From NCBI GenBank assembly GCA_008933995.1, contig WARS01000011.1, positions 6,924,016 through 6,988,015 on the forward strand: a stretch of 64,000 bases of DNA, in the 5' to 3' direction. The position numbers and the translations under genes were made by a program. The notes beneath the pieces are model-generated. The model did not search any database. It was not told where the DNA came from and saw only the letters and a list, made by a program, of their open reading frames with translations. Shown in pieces: positions 1 through 12,075 of the stretch; the stretch's first letter is position 1; each line of letters opens with the position of its first letter. The stretch comes from Datnioides undecimradiatus (Eukaryota > Chordata > Actinopteri > Lobotiformes > Datnioididae).

Positions 1-303
1 CTTTGCCCTGCATGATGCATATGAGAAGAGTGGGGGAGTAACATAAGTAACTGGTACTTGCGTACCATGTTGTAGTGGGCAATGTACTGATCTCTGTTTT
101 TTAATGGGCACATTAATGGCTCTTTATTCAGTGGCTTTCATTTGTTTCCATTTAAAAAACAATGGGTTAGAATGAAAAAATGTCTAGTACGAATCAACGA
201 GCGCAAGCAATTTAGCTGCATGTAGTGTTAATGTCATGCATGCTTTATTGATTGTTCATCGAGTATCAGTTGATAAAATTTAATGTTCTTGGCCCATTAC
301 TGC

Positions 304-353
304 AGTGTTTTTTGTGTCTTTGTGCTTTAGAGCACAAAGACACAAAGTGTACT
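304..353. repeat. Perfect 16-bp inverted repeat, 4-base loop
   Basis: The left arm TTTGTGTCTTTGTGCT at 311-326 and right arm AGCACAAAGACACAAA at 331-346 are exact reverse complements separated by TTAG. Allowing G-U pairs and one mismatch, the stem extends to about 304-353. It lies in the wwox intron. It could fold as a strong RNA hairpin or extrude as a cruciform; the loop is small for a typical microRNA precursor. Confidence 0.9.
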
Positions 354-945
354 TGTTCATATCATGTCCTTTCATCATCAAATCATCAAAACAACCTTGT
401 TACGAACACAGCAATTCGACAAAGGTGATTTAAAAGGAAATATCAAACGATATCAGCATTTTAAGACTTAAACAAGACAAAGAATAAATATCTGTAGGAA
501 CAGACATAGAGTTAAAACTTCAGAATAAAACCTTTTAACAATTACTATAGAGTGAAATAAAATAAAACATCACTAATGCAGAGCAGTAAAGAATCTGTTT
601 TTAGTGGAAGGCCTTAGAAATATTAAATGATTATAAATGGATTTAAAAGATGTCACTGAACCTGTACGCTGTCGTTGTTCAGCCACGTGCATTCTTTCTG
701 AGGCCTGTGCCTGCTCGTGCTCAGCTCACAGGACTTAACTGAAATTATTAAAGCATCACCTGGATGAGTGTTGCACGTTAATATACAATGTTAAATTAAC
801 TATCCTGAGCTGATTCAACTCTCAATAGTAACGTTCATTTCTCACTAATGTGCCAAAACAGAAAATCACCTTCTGCATGTGTGATGATGTGATAACACAA
901 AGACATAGTGAGAAGATGCTGGCCCTGAATCTGGCATATTAACAT

Positions 946-955
946 TAATTAATTA
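946..955. promoter_or_regulatory. TAATTAATTA homeodomain P2-type palindrome
   Basis: TAAT and ATTA half-sites are separated by two bases, the spacing bound co-operatively by paired-class homeodomains. This is a motif match only, and A/T-rich DNA produces it readily. Confidence 0.25.
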
Positions 956-1957
956 CCTTCCTCACCTATGGTTGTAGACTGCAGTACAGTTGCACAGGAC
1001 GTGTGGTTGATCTTAGAGAGGCTGATCAGAGGGAGAAATCGATCAGAAAGCAATAGATCTTGTGAGAGGTTTGTATTGATCTTTCTACCCCCTCCCATCG
1101 TCGTGATTATCTGCAGCATGGATAGATTACTGATGTCTGAGGAGCTTTTATAGAGATAACAGCATTTCTGCAATAACTGTTCATCAGATATTTAAAATGT
1201 TAGTGTGAAAATGATGTCAGTCATTTTTTTAGTTTCCTACAACATGAGGTATTGATTAGGGCATTGTCATGAAAATACACAGTGTTGCAGCACTTTCCTG
1301 CTGCACTTCTTCCTTTCATAATGCTTATTATTGTTATTGAATGAATGAGTTTTCCTTTTGTGACAACATGTTGCTTTCAATGTACTCTGTAATTTTAGAT
1401 TGATTGCAGATTGTAGAAGATTGTACTGGAAAACAGAAATGGTTTTGATTGATTTTGCTTGAGTACATGTGAAGGCTTTATATACTCATCTTATACCCTG
1501 TTTGTTTTACTTCCTTGAGTTGTGAGCTGATCTTGAGATACTTTGCACCACGACATGCTTATAATTTGAAATCTGAGTTTTATTCAGGTTTTAAAATCTA
1601 TTGTTACTCTTTTTTTCAAAGGCCCTTCAGAGATGTGATATTAACAATGTTCTTCTGCACAGTGATACTTACAGGAATGGTGTGAGTACAGTAGATCATC
1701 CAGCTGGTGTTTTTATTCATGGCTTATGCTGCTGAATACTCCTTCTGTTAAGGTTAAGTGGAAGGCAGGAGGACATTTTTCAGAGTGAAACATAGCTGTA
1801 GAAATATTATGTGGTTATCGGTTGCACACCTCAACACTGCAGCTCAATCCTGTAGGACCAGCTGTGATTCATTTGCTCTGTGGTTTCTGCTCTTGGTCGC
1901 TTTGGTTTGTTTGCCTTGATGTCATTGGCCTAAATAAGGAAAATTATGTGATCTGGA

Positions 1958-1987
1958 TGTGTGTGTGTGCGCGCGTGCGTGCATGTG
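1958..1987. repeat. Alternating purine-pyrimidine tract with CGCG core
   Basis: GT repeats run directly into GCGCGCGTGCGTGCATGTG, giving about 30 bases of nearly unbroken purine-pyrimidine alternation, a composition prone to Z-DNA. Confidence 0.7.
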
Positions 1988-2163
1988 GGGGTTGAGTTTT
2001 TGACATCATCTAAGGGTGACACCAGTGATGTGTGACCATGGGTTGGCCAGGTGTCAACAGTGAAGTCTGATTTACTAAAAGGACAGGGGCATCAGAGTAG
2101 AACCTGACCACACATCCTTCACTCTGTCAGACAGATAAAGCCCCCCTCTCCATCTCTGAGAGG

Positions 2164-2195
2164 GAGAGAGAGAGAGAGAGACGAAGAGAGAGAGG
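2164..2195. repeat. (GA)n microsatellite, interrupted
   Basis: About 32 bases of GA dinucleotides with one ACGA interruption. Confidence 0.9.
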
Positions 2196-3130
2196 GGCCC
2201 TCATCTCATTTTTAGGACAAGGCTCAGCTCTCTTCTTCTGTCTTTATCTTCATGTCAAAATCTCAGTCTTTCCATGTCTCACACAGTCTTCAACCACCTT
2301 TATGCCTCATGTGGGACAGTGTCAGTCTCTGTGAGTGTGTGCACAGGGTGTGTTCATTCACACACACGGGTATTTGTGTGTGTTTTTTGTTTTTTTGTGG
2401 AGACTCAGACGTGCGTCCCCTGTAGATGGATTTGGATTCCTTCTACACAAGCTCATCTGGAATGTAAGGCTGTGTGCATGTATGTGTTATCAATATGCCC
2501 TTGTGCTGTGAGTATCGTAATCAATAGCCATATGATTATCCATGTAGGGAAGGTATAAATGATTTAAAACAGGGTGAGGGTGACAGATGTTTGCTTTTCA
2601 CATTGAAGTTACTGTCAATAATTAATGCATGTGATTAATCTGTCAACAACTTCACACGTGGGAAAGGATGAGAAGGTTGTCCTCTGTGTGTGTGTGTGTG
2701 GCCTTGACCCCCATGATTCTCCACTAGAGAACGCAGCTCTGGGACAGTCATATCTGTGTGTGGCGATGTCTTGGTGGCACTCTCATTTTATATCTGAACT
2801 GAGGTTTACATTTAAGACGGTCATCAATAATTAAAGATGGACACATGCTGCACATACCAAATTAATGACACAGTCAATAAACTATTCATTTATATTGTGT
2901 ATCAAACTTCAATACCTTTCTTTGTATTTAGCAGAGGGCTGCCATCAAATGTCCGATTTGTCTTCCTGTTAAAGGTGCTCTGTGGTGGTGTCTAACAAAT
3001 ATATGTTTACTTTGAGTGTCACTCACCATGAATGAATTTCCTTTCTCATTAAACATTTAAAAAGGCGATTCTTTTAAAGCCATGTCATTATAGCATGAAA
3101 CTATTGGCAGGAATGTGTAACTCGGCATAT

Positions 3131-3150
3131 ATTTGCATGTGCATTTGCAT
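3131..3150 (-). promoter_or_regulatory. Two perfect POU octamers in tandem
   Basis: ATTTGCAT occurs at 3131-3138 and again at 3143-3150, so two ATGCAAAT octamers on the minus strand start 12 bases apart, about one helical turn. The flank is TG/CA-rich, which raises the chance of coincidence. Confidence 0.35.
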
Positions 3151-4699
3151 CTGTGTGTGCATGATACAAACGAAGCAGGTGTAAGATGTCAGCATTACTC
3201 CAAAGTGCGCTACCGGTGGTCAAAAACTCCACAGGGTGCCTTTAAATTGGGTGTAGCGCACACTGGTTGCATTGCAGGGGGTCTATCATTTTATGTGTGT
3301 TATTTGGCTCTTGTAGGTGTCATTGAACTCATCGTACAGACACAAAAAATAGTGACGCTAGAGTGAGACAAATTGTGTATATTCAGAGAGTCAATATGTT
3401 AAGGTTCCTGCCTTTCTAATCCAGTCATATTTAATCTGATGTGTACCAACAGTGGTAAATTGAACAGTGGCTTATCCTGAAAAGCTGATGCGTGTCATCA
3501 CAAGTTAACATATGTGAAGACACCACTGGTTTGTTAGCTTGCATAATAATAAATAAGTGTGATCAAGAGCGTCAGATGTCAACAGTGTGGGTCTCTGTTT
3601 ACCCACAGATAAGATAGTGCCTGATTTAATCGAAATTGAGTGAAACCTGTAACTTGGTTTCAGACACGTTTTCGTTCATCATCAACATTTTTTAACATTT
3701 GAGAACGTTGGCTTCTAGAATTACATTATTAAATAAACATGAGTATGTTTTTTGTAGAAAAACAAAAGTACATTTTCAGATTAAAGTGCTGAAACTCTCT
3801 GTACTACTCCAGAGATGGAAAAAGATACCCGGCCTTTGTCTCGGGTGTATGATCTACATGTTTAATACGCAACTTTCTTCAATATCTTCATACCTTCTCT
3901 AACTTACCAAAGTCAAAGAGTAAAATGGGAGAAAGGTTTAGCGATTCAAGGATCCCATGCCCCCTGTGTTTCTATATCCTCCTTACACACACTCTCTATC
4001 TCCGTCTGTGTGTGTGTGTGTGTGTACATGGAGAAGCCTATCTTGCCTGCTATCATTTCCTGAATGACCTCTGCTTTCAGCCTATGATGGATTGTATTGC
4101 GCTCATAGACATTAATTTTCCTGAACCAGGCAAAAAAAGCTTTACTCACAGGAAGAGCATGTTGGTACAAGGGTAATTCCATAAAACAACAACTAAACTA
4201 TGCAGCAGAGAGCCGGTGGTATCAACAGCAAGCCTGGGAGACTTTTACACACCTTCCTCTCCTTTTCACTCTCTCCCTCACTTTGAGTCTTTCCCTCTCT
4301 GAGGTATAATCAAGCACATTTGCTCATCTCAGTAGTTAGTGGCAGGTATTTACATGCGTTCTCCTGTGAGAGAGAGTGTGTGTGTGTGAGTGCAGTGTTC
4401 AGGTAAGTTGCAGCTGCTGTCTCGGTGGTGCTGTCTTCTCATTAAGGCAGGTAATGAGCTCAGTCACATCCACCTCTGCAGGTCACCCCATGAGAGAGTG
4501 TGAGAGAGGATTAGAGACAACAGAGGGAGTGTAACAGGGAAAGAGGGAGAGGTGGTCTGTGTGTGCTTGAGGGAGAAAGGGGATGTCTTAATCATGTCAC
4601 CTGCCTGCCGTTCCACCTGACTGCAGCACCTCTGGGTTACTCCCTGTTTACACTACCGTCTTCGCTGCTCAGTGTGCTGCAGAAAAGGCTGGGAAAGCC

Positions 4700-4895
4700 T
4701 GATGGGAAAGCAGAAGAGGAGTCGAGATGAATAGGGATACAGTAGAGAGCGCTCTGGAGGTGGAGGAGGGACAGAGACAGAATGAGGTTGCTGAAGGGAA
4801 AAGGGAGAAGGAAGGGTTAAAAACAAGCAGGCGTGGCTGGAGGGAGAGGGAAGTGTTAAAGAAGAAGGCGAAGGAGTGGAGGAGTGAGGAATAGA
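4700..4895. repeat. Purine-rich (G/A) tract
   Basis: About 200 bases are dominated by G and A on the plus strand with few pyrimidines and no fixed repeat unit. Similar tracts recur across the window. Confidence 0.6.
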
Positions 4896-6092
4896 GGGAG
4901 TGTGTCTTCCCAGGAGTGAGCAGGCTGTCTTGTCGAGTAGTTCATCATTGTGTCCCCGGTGACTGTGTCTGTGGCCTGGCCCTGCTGTAGCTATAATAAG
5001 ACATAAATAAGGAACAAGACTGCCTTATCTACACTGTGGCCCCCATCTCTTTCTCTCTTTTGCTCCCCCCTCTTTCTTCTCACACACACTCGCACAGCAG
5101 CAGATGTAGAGTTGCCGCTTTTAAGAAGTGTTTTCCCACCATGTTCTCCCCACTGCTGCTATCTGATGACCCACAGTCATGATGAATCCAAAAGCTAAGA
5201 CACAAACACGCGCACATAGTCACATTGTGATGGAGGCTGCTTGCCTTAACTTTGGTACTACAAACAATGTGTGCATCACTCTTTTGCAACAGTTATACAA
5301 CAACACAGTGAAATCCCAGCTAACAGCATGGACACACAGCATCTGTAGGACCCCGAAATAATTGGTCATCATGTGATTATGTGTATGTGATGATAAATAC
5401 AAGTAAACTTTCTCTTGATATTGCATTTTTCACCCAGGAGCCAAGGAGGAAAACCAAAACTTCCAGGTTCTTTTCCAGAAGACAGAACTATTGTTAAATT
5501 GCACACCGACATTTACAGCAACACAGATTAGACATCGAGCTTTGGAATGTAATTGTACTCAACAGGATATCGTGTGGGTGACTCCTTATTCACATGTAAA
5601 CCAGGATAGTTTTTTTTAAAAGAAAAATTTTAAAAAAGTTTTAATTTCACACCTTTTCTCAGATGACATTTGCAGGCTAAACATGGCCCCATCCTTATTT
5701 TTCTTTGTTTCCATCGACAGAATAATTTGTACACTCTTTCAAACTGAAATCACTTTACTTCTCTGTGTTCAGCTTTGTAAATCCCCACATATGAATCCAT
5801 CTCCACTGTTTTCCTAACTCAGTGCTGTGTTTCCAACCCTGTGTGTGTGTGTGTGTGTTGATAAAGGTGCTATATCAAGTCAAGTTATTAATGTGTGTGT
5901 TTATTAGCTGGATGTGCGGCTTCATTGGGGAGTTGGATCTCAGTTGATATCTCACTTTTGTTTACACAACTTAATGCTGCTTGACTCTGTGTTAGGCATG
6001 CCCTGTGTGTGCATCTGTATGTTGTCTGTATGTGTATGTATGCGTGTAAGTGAGTGTGAATGGGGGAACAGCAAGAGGGCAGAGTCAGAGCC

Positions 6093-6137
<45 letters not shown>
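6093..6137. repeat. (GA)n microsatellite followed by T16
   Basis: A GA array with one AAAG interruption, followed after 13 bases by a 16-base T run at 6151-6166. Confidence 0.95.
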
Positions 6138-6518
6138 CCCCAGGAGAATGTTTTTTTTTTTTTTTTGCAGGGGCTTTGGTTGTTCCTGCATCATTACCCT
6201 GACTGCAGACAAAGCCTACTTATGTCTCTCTTTCCCCTCCCTATCCATATACTCACTCATACACAACGCACACATACAGTATACTGTGCATGTGTCAACA
6301 GAGGCTGAGGGAGTCCTGCACCGGGGAGAATAGAGGAAATAAGAGAGAGGAGGCGAAGGAGGGGATGCAGAGGAAAGAGAATGGAGAATAGATTTATGAA
6401 ATGAAGCATTCCAAACAGGACTATCTGCCTGCTGTGAGAAACACCTTTCATAAATCACCACACAGCGGCAGAAAATAGAGCATTTGGTAGGGTTCTTGTC
6501 TGTGTGTGTGAGCGCATC

Positions 6519-6545
6519 TGTGTGTGTGTGTGTGTGTGTGTGTGT
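6519..6545. repeat. (TG)n microsatellite
   Basis: About 13 TG units with flanking imperfect TG/GT sequence. Confidence 0.95.
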
Positions 6546-7063
6546 TTGTGCGTAGGTGGAGGTGTGGGAGAGAGGGAGGGTGTGAGTGGGAGAATCTTTT
6601 ATTCCCGTCATTGGTCTCGGTGAAAACTGTAGTGGAAGGTGGTGTTGCAGGTGATGCACACGCATGCACGTCAATGTCAGTGCAAGCACGTAAAGTCGGT
6701 GTGTGCGGTTGTGTTTGTTAGATACTGCCCTCCCACAGGGTATCTTTACAGAGAGCATGATATAAAAAGAGACAGATAGGGCTAGAGAACGAAAACCGAA
6801 AAAGAAAAGGGGAGAGGGAGAGCAGAGTACAGTAGCTCAGGGGGATCTCTGTCTGGGTCAGAGACAGAGGAGTCAGAGACGGAGAGAGAGAGGGAGAGAG
6901 AGCGAAGGAGTAGAAAGGCAGACAGAGAAAAGGGCGACGTGCTGAGAGGAGAGTTTTTCCTCAGGTGAGTTGTTCTGTAAGTGAACGCTGATCTGCCCCG
7001 ATCCTGTCACTGGGAAGAACGCCGGGTCGACTGCACTGAGAATACAAACAGCACCATACTGAG

Positions 7064-7067
<4 letters not shown>

Positions 7068-7104
<37 letters not shown>
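7068..7104. repeat. (AC)n microsatellite
   Basis: About 18 uninterrupted AC units. Confidence 0.97.
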
Positions 7105-7106
<2 letters not shown>

Positions 7107-9759
7107 TGCAGCATCTTTCGGAGCTATTCAGATTCAACAGTGGAGCCAGTGAACTATTCACCTAGCTGTTGAACACATTGAGAGCTTATTAAGTGTCTTT
7201 GCCAACCACAGAAAGGCCAAGGATGTAATTTGCCAGTCACACACTGGTTTCACAGTCTGTCTCTTTAACACATCTAGCGCCCATCTAGCATCCTTAAGTC
7301 CTCAGAATGAGACAATTAGCGCTCAGAGACAAGGCCGGTGCAGTCAATGGACGAGGAATGGCAATGTAGGGGGAGACAATTTAGCAGAGGAATATATTGT
7401 GACGGAGGAAGAAAGAGAGAAAAAAAATGAAGGAGAGACAGACAGATAATTGGGGTATGGGCTTTTTAGATTCTGTGAGAAGCTACAGGAGGAGCAGAGA
7501 GATAGACTTTTATGAGTCTGACAATGAAAGGCAATCAGATGGGAGTGAAGTGAAATAAGAGAAAGCCGGAGCACGTGTTCAACAGCAGACTAATTTCATG
7601 AACCTCTTTCACTGATTGCTACTGTAGTGACGGAGTGAGGGATTTGAAAGGAGCAGGGGGAAAAGGAGCAATTCATGCATGCAGGGGAAACATCAGTGAT
7701 GATTTTGTCATTTATCCGTGCCTGCTCTGGCCTGCAGAGTGAATTTCCACCTTTGTTCCTGTAATCTTTCTACTGTCTTTATCAAATATCATTAATCAAT
7801 CAGTTGCAGTCAATTTTGTGTCACTTGCTGTGAGGAAAATAACACTGAAAACCTCAAATCGACATGTCGATACTGACAATTTTTTGTAGTGCAACTAACT
7901 CTGCTGTACTTTGTTGTGCGGCTTCATCCAATCCTGTAACTGGTCTACAGGGCTTTGGACGGAGGGCGGTAATGTAGCATGCAGCTGAATTAAAGGGGTG
8001 GGTATTTAATTGCGGCCCACAGATGGCCTCATACATCTTTGGATCATTTAAAGGGGCGGTGGGCTGAGTAATGTGTGTGTGACACGGCACTGTGTTTTAT
8101 AAGAGAGCCCCTATTACACAGACTGCTCTATAAAGAGACATAGTCAGCGGGGGAGAGGTGTGGTTAAAGGCCTGGTTTGTAATTGTAGTGTGACACCCTC
8201 CTTTTAAACTCTGTCGCCCCGTCGCTGGCTTTGTTTACATGGAGATTTATTAAAGAGATCAAAGTAAATTTACACTCTGGAGAAGACCTCGGCAAGAGCT
8301 GAGCAGTGTAATTCGGAAAAACAATGAACAGCGCTTTAAAAAGAAATGATGGCAATAAAGCCAGTTGAAGAAAAAAAACAGTTACAGTTGGCTTTAAATA
8401 CGCCAGGTTACAGTTTGAGTCAAAGAGGAAAGAGTTTTGACAGGTTGAAAAAAAACAACCACAAAACAAATAGACAGAGGGAGAATAAAACAACAAGAAA
8501 TGAGCAGAAAACCTGTGAATAGGCTGCAAGAAAACCAGACGAGGGGTCTCGGTGGGGGAAAATTAAATGAACGGAAAGAGGAGCTGGAGGAAAAGATGAG
8601 GCCAGGGATGGAGGGATATGGTGATGGTTAAGGAGAAATGAAGTGAGGGATATGTTAAAGAGTGTGTGTTTGTGGTGGAGTCCCAGCTGTTATCTCCCTA
8701 GGGGTTCAAACAGCTGCCACGCACTGTAATAACACACACATGCACACACTTGCTTTGTTCTCGTTCCCCATATCTGTATACCCCCTTTATCCTCAGTTTC
8801 CCTTTTTTATTTTTATTTCAGTTTCCCTCTTTTTTTATTTCTGTCCACATTTCTGTCCTTCCTTCATCTGCAGCCCTTTTCCTTTCTTATAGAGATAGGG
8901 AAAAGAGAGAGGGAATGACGGTAAGGAAGGGTGAAGGAAAGAGAAAAGAGGCATGGGAAGCAGAAGGACAGTCCTTTTTATGTTCCCGTATCCTCCGGTC
9001 TGCATAGTCCAGATTACATTCCCTCTCCTTGGCTAGACAGCTTTTCCAATTTCTCCCAGCTGAGGGAAGACAGGTTGAGAAGAAGCAGCTGGTTAACTGC
9101 ATTAACTCATTTTGGCCTCCTCAATACGTCTGGTACCCTAATCCCTCTCTGTTGACATGGCAGGACAGGGAAGTGTGGCACTGGTTGATAGGGAGGTCCT
9201 CCTGCCGCTCTGGAAGACACTTGCCCTCCCATCTTTCTCTCATCATGTTACCCCTCTTCTTTAGCGTTATGCAGCCCCAACACGCAAAATTCAAACAGAC
9301 AAATTGGAAATTTTGTCTTTAGCCACAGCTTTGGCTCTTTAGCTAAAGCACAACGCTGTCTGACAAGAAGTGAAATTGGATTGGAGTTTATGAAGAGGAG
9401 AGGGAAAAGGGAACAGGCTCCTGGCGAGACACACTCAGACAGAGAGGAGTGAGCATAGAGGACAAGGTGGATGGAGTGGGTGCAGCTTGGATAGAGGCAG
9501 GTAGAGGCATAGGATAGGCATGTATACTAACCACCGTATAGACTTTGGTGTTGGGGGGATGGAGAGCATTGTTGTAGGGGTGGATACAGGGGAGATCTAG
9601 AGGGATAGAGGGGGATCAGTGGTGGAAAAGGAGGAGGGGTAAGAGAAGAGTGATTATGGTGGGTCTGGGCTGCCAGGCCTGATAAATGACTAATCAGGAG
9701 AACAGGGCCTTAGGTCCCTCACAGGACCACTACTACTACAGGCTTATCACATGCACGAG

Positions 9760-9761
<2 letters not shown>

Positions 9762-9805
<44 letters not shown>
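9762..9805. repeat. (AC)n microsatellite
   Basis: About 22 uninterrupted AC units. Confidence 0.97.
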
Positions 9806-9809
<4 letters not shown>

Positions 9810-10261
9810 CTCTCGCTAACGTGGTGCACGCATGCAGTCTTACACACTTGGACACAAAGGGAGAAAGTAAGAGAAAAGAGAGGGATGGCTTGAATCCATA
9901 GCTGCCTCTCTTGGAGCAAGGCTCTGCTCAGAGAGCTGTTATAGATCCACCTCTGCCTCCTCCTCACGCCTGTCTCACCTCTCTGACTCCTTGCTCCAGG
10001 TCTAATAGACTGCTAAGACTGGGACAAAGAGCAGGTCACACAACCCACATACTGGGGTTCTGTTACACGGTCATATCATGATGAGTTAACAACCATTATA
10101 AAGAGTCCAGTGATATTTTTCAACTTTTTATGGACACTTTTGTTTAAAAGTGTATATTGTCATATGCTGAACTGCTGCAGGGGACAGCACAGTATATATT
10201 AAAAAAAATACAGTTAGTCTGGCTAGTTAAATCCAGTCTGGCTGCATTCCAAGCTAATGAT

Positions 10262-10625
10262 CGGGAAGGGATGGTGAAAAGGCGAGAGAGAGCATTATTG
10301 AGGGGAGGTAGAAGGAGGAAGCAGTGGTGATGGGGTATATGGACGTCTTTGTGTGCCACGCTCCATTGACTCGGCCTCCGTACCTCAGCAGCCATGTGAT
10401 CCCAGTGTGATGCTGCTAATAGTGACACCAGCGGGGTCGAGAGCAAGTGCGCGGGCGAGACAATCTGGGGGGTGGGGGCTGGGCAGGAGGGGTGGAGGAA
10501 GGCAGATTGCATGAGGTGGAGAGTGAGGACTGGAAGAAGAACAGGAGAGTTGTTGGAGGAGGCGAGAAGAGAAGTAGGAGAACAGTGGGAGCAGAAGAGG
10601 AGAAGGAGAGACGGATGGGACTGTG
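10262..10625. repeat. Purine-rich (G/A) tract
   Basis: The plus strand is mostly G and A, densest at 10470-10620, with mirrored C/T-rich sequence on the minus strand. Long open frames here reflect stop-poor composition, not coding. Confidence 0.6.
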
Positions 10626-11096
10626 GTCTCTGCGGGATTGTGTGCAAGGACAGCCAAGTTGGTTCCTTTGTCCCCTTGTACCTTTATGTCCTCCCATGTC
10701 CCTTTATGTCCAGCCGTGTCCCTGGACACAAAGTCACTTGCGCAGCCAGATCACCTCTGTAACTTATATACCTGAATGAGCAAACTGTGTTTTTACTCCT
10801 GTGGCTGCTGTTGGACTGGTGATATGGCTCTGTGTATGTATGTGTGAGTATGTGTGTGTGCTGAAAGTTAGACATTAACCTACACAAGGTTTGTCTGCCT
10901 CCCTCTGGGCCTGAAGGACATATACATTAGTTCTTATGCCCATTCATTTATACTGTGGCTTTTGTGTGTGTATTTGCATGTTTTTTGTCTTTATAATGAT
11001 TCAGCTTTCTTTATAATTATTTAAATGATCAAATATTACATCTGCTATGGAGTTTGTGCCTTTAGTTTGGTTTGTCTGTTGTTTCTTCAGTGGACA

Positions 11097-11260
11097 ACAG
11101 GATTACAGAAAAACTACTGGCCTAATTTTTAAATGAAACTTGGTGGATGGATGTTACATGGGCGCCATTTTTGTGCAATCTAAATCACAGTGTGGATAAA
11201 TCCTTTTGTTAACTTTGGTAGATTTGGCCTTGGCAGAAGAAAAGCCAAACATTTCTAAAA
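11097..11260 (+). mobile_element. Remnant of a common fish dispersed repeat
   Basis: The run ACAGAAAAACTACTGGCC, then AAATGAAACTTGGTGGA, then a GGATGTTACATGGG-like stretch and TTTTTGTGCAATC matches the order of a widespread fish repeat I recall (its ACTACTGGCC, TGAAACTTGGTGGA and TGTAGCATGGG blocks). It is diverged and short. I cannot assign a family name from the sequence alone. Confidence 0.55.
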
Positions 11261-11999
11261 TCCAGTTGTAGATAGCAAGGTCAATAATGACAAAACCGTC
11301 AACTGTAGCGATGACTCCATATCACCATCCACATCCTCGAGTACATTCTCAATAACAAGCTATTTGAAATGTCTTCTGGTTTTCACACATGTATATAATT
11401 ATGTCAAATGTTTCCAGTTAAGAAGAACATAATAAATGCACAGTTAAGACATATTTTGTGGTTGCATTTCATATATATTTGTATAGCAAACATTTAGCCC
11501 CGACAGAGATCTGCGTTCTCTGAGCCTTCTAGTTTTTTCTGTTTTTGAGCTGCTGGACTTAAAAAAAAAAAAACCAACAACTTGTCATCAAAAAGGTATA
11601 TTGTAAAACATATTTTTGGGCATTTGCTTTTTCTATTAAGTCTTGGTATTTTTGTACTGTTATCCATATCCCCCTTCGCTCTGTGCTCAACAGTAGATAA
11701 AGATTAAATCCTACTAGTCTAATTCATATTTCACACCCAATATGTATCCGTGCCGTTCCTGGGGCAGCCGTCATAACATGGGAAGTGTTGGTTAAGCCTT
11801 CCCTGCTCTCCGACTGTCACTCCTGACTAACTCCGAGCCGCGTTGAAGCCTTGTGATGCATACTTCCCTCCGACTCTCTGTCTCCACCGATCACAACCAG
11901 CAGCCCCATGATGCCCTGTGATGTGGTTCCCACAGATGCCGGTGTCCGTGGCGATAAGGCCTCACAGATGAGCAATCTGATTGGATTAGTAGGCCCTTT

Positions 12000-12075
12000 G
12001 AACAAGCCATGACTGGCTGTTTGCCGGCGGGATGCAAATGAGCTCCTTAAGAGAAAGGCAGGGACTTGACCTTTA
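12000..12075. promoter_or_regulatory. Complex block with a POU octamer, possible conserved element
   Basis: A repeat-free block carries ATGCAAAT at 12032-12039 within GGGATGCAAATGAGCTCC. Its mixed composition differs from the simple-repeat background. Conservation is a guess that a multi-fish alignment would settle. Confidence 0.25.

Noticed and set aside
5860-5890. GGTGCTATATCAAGTCAAG, resembling the end of a fish repeat
   Set aside because: Only about 20 bases match and flanks do not continue the family.
6216-6758. 180-codon minus-strand open frame
   Set aside because: Runs through GT/GA repeats (His-Thr runs); the length comes from stop-poor simple sequence, with no known domain.
10144-10779. 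Overlapping long frames on both strands
   Set aside because: They coincide with a G/A-rich tract lacking stops on several frames at once, the mark of composition rather than coding.
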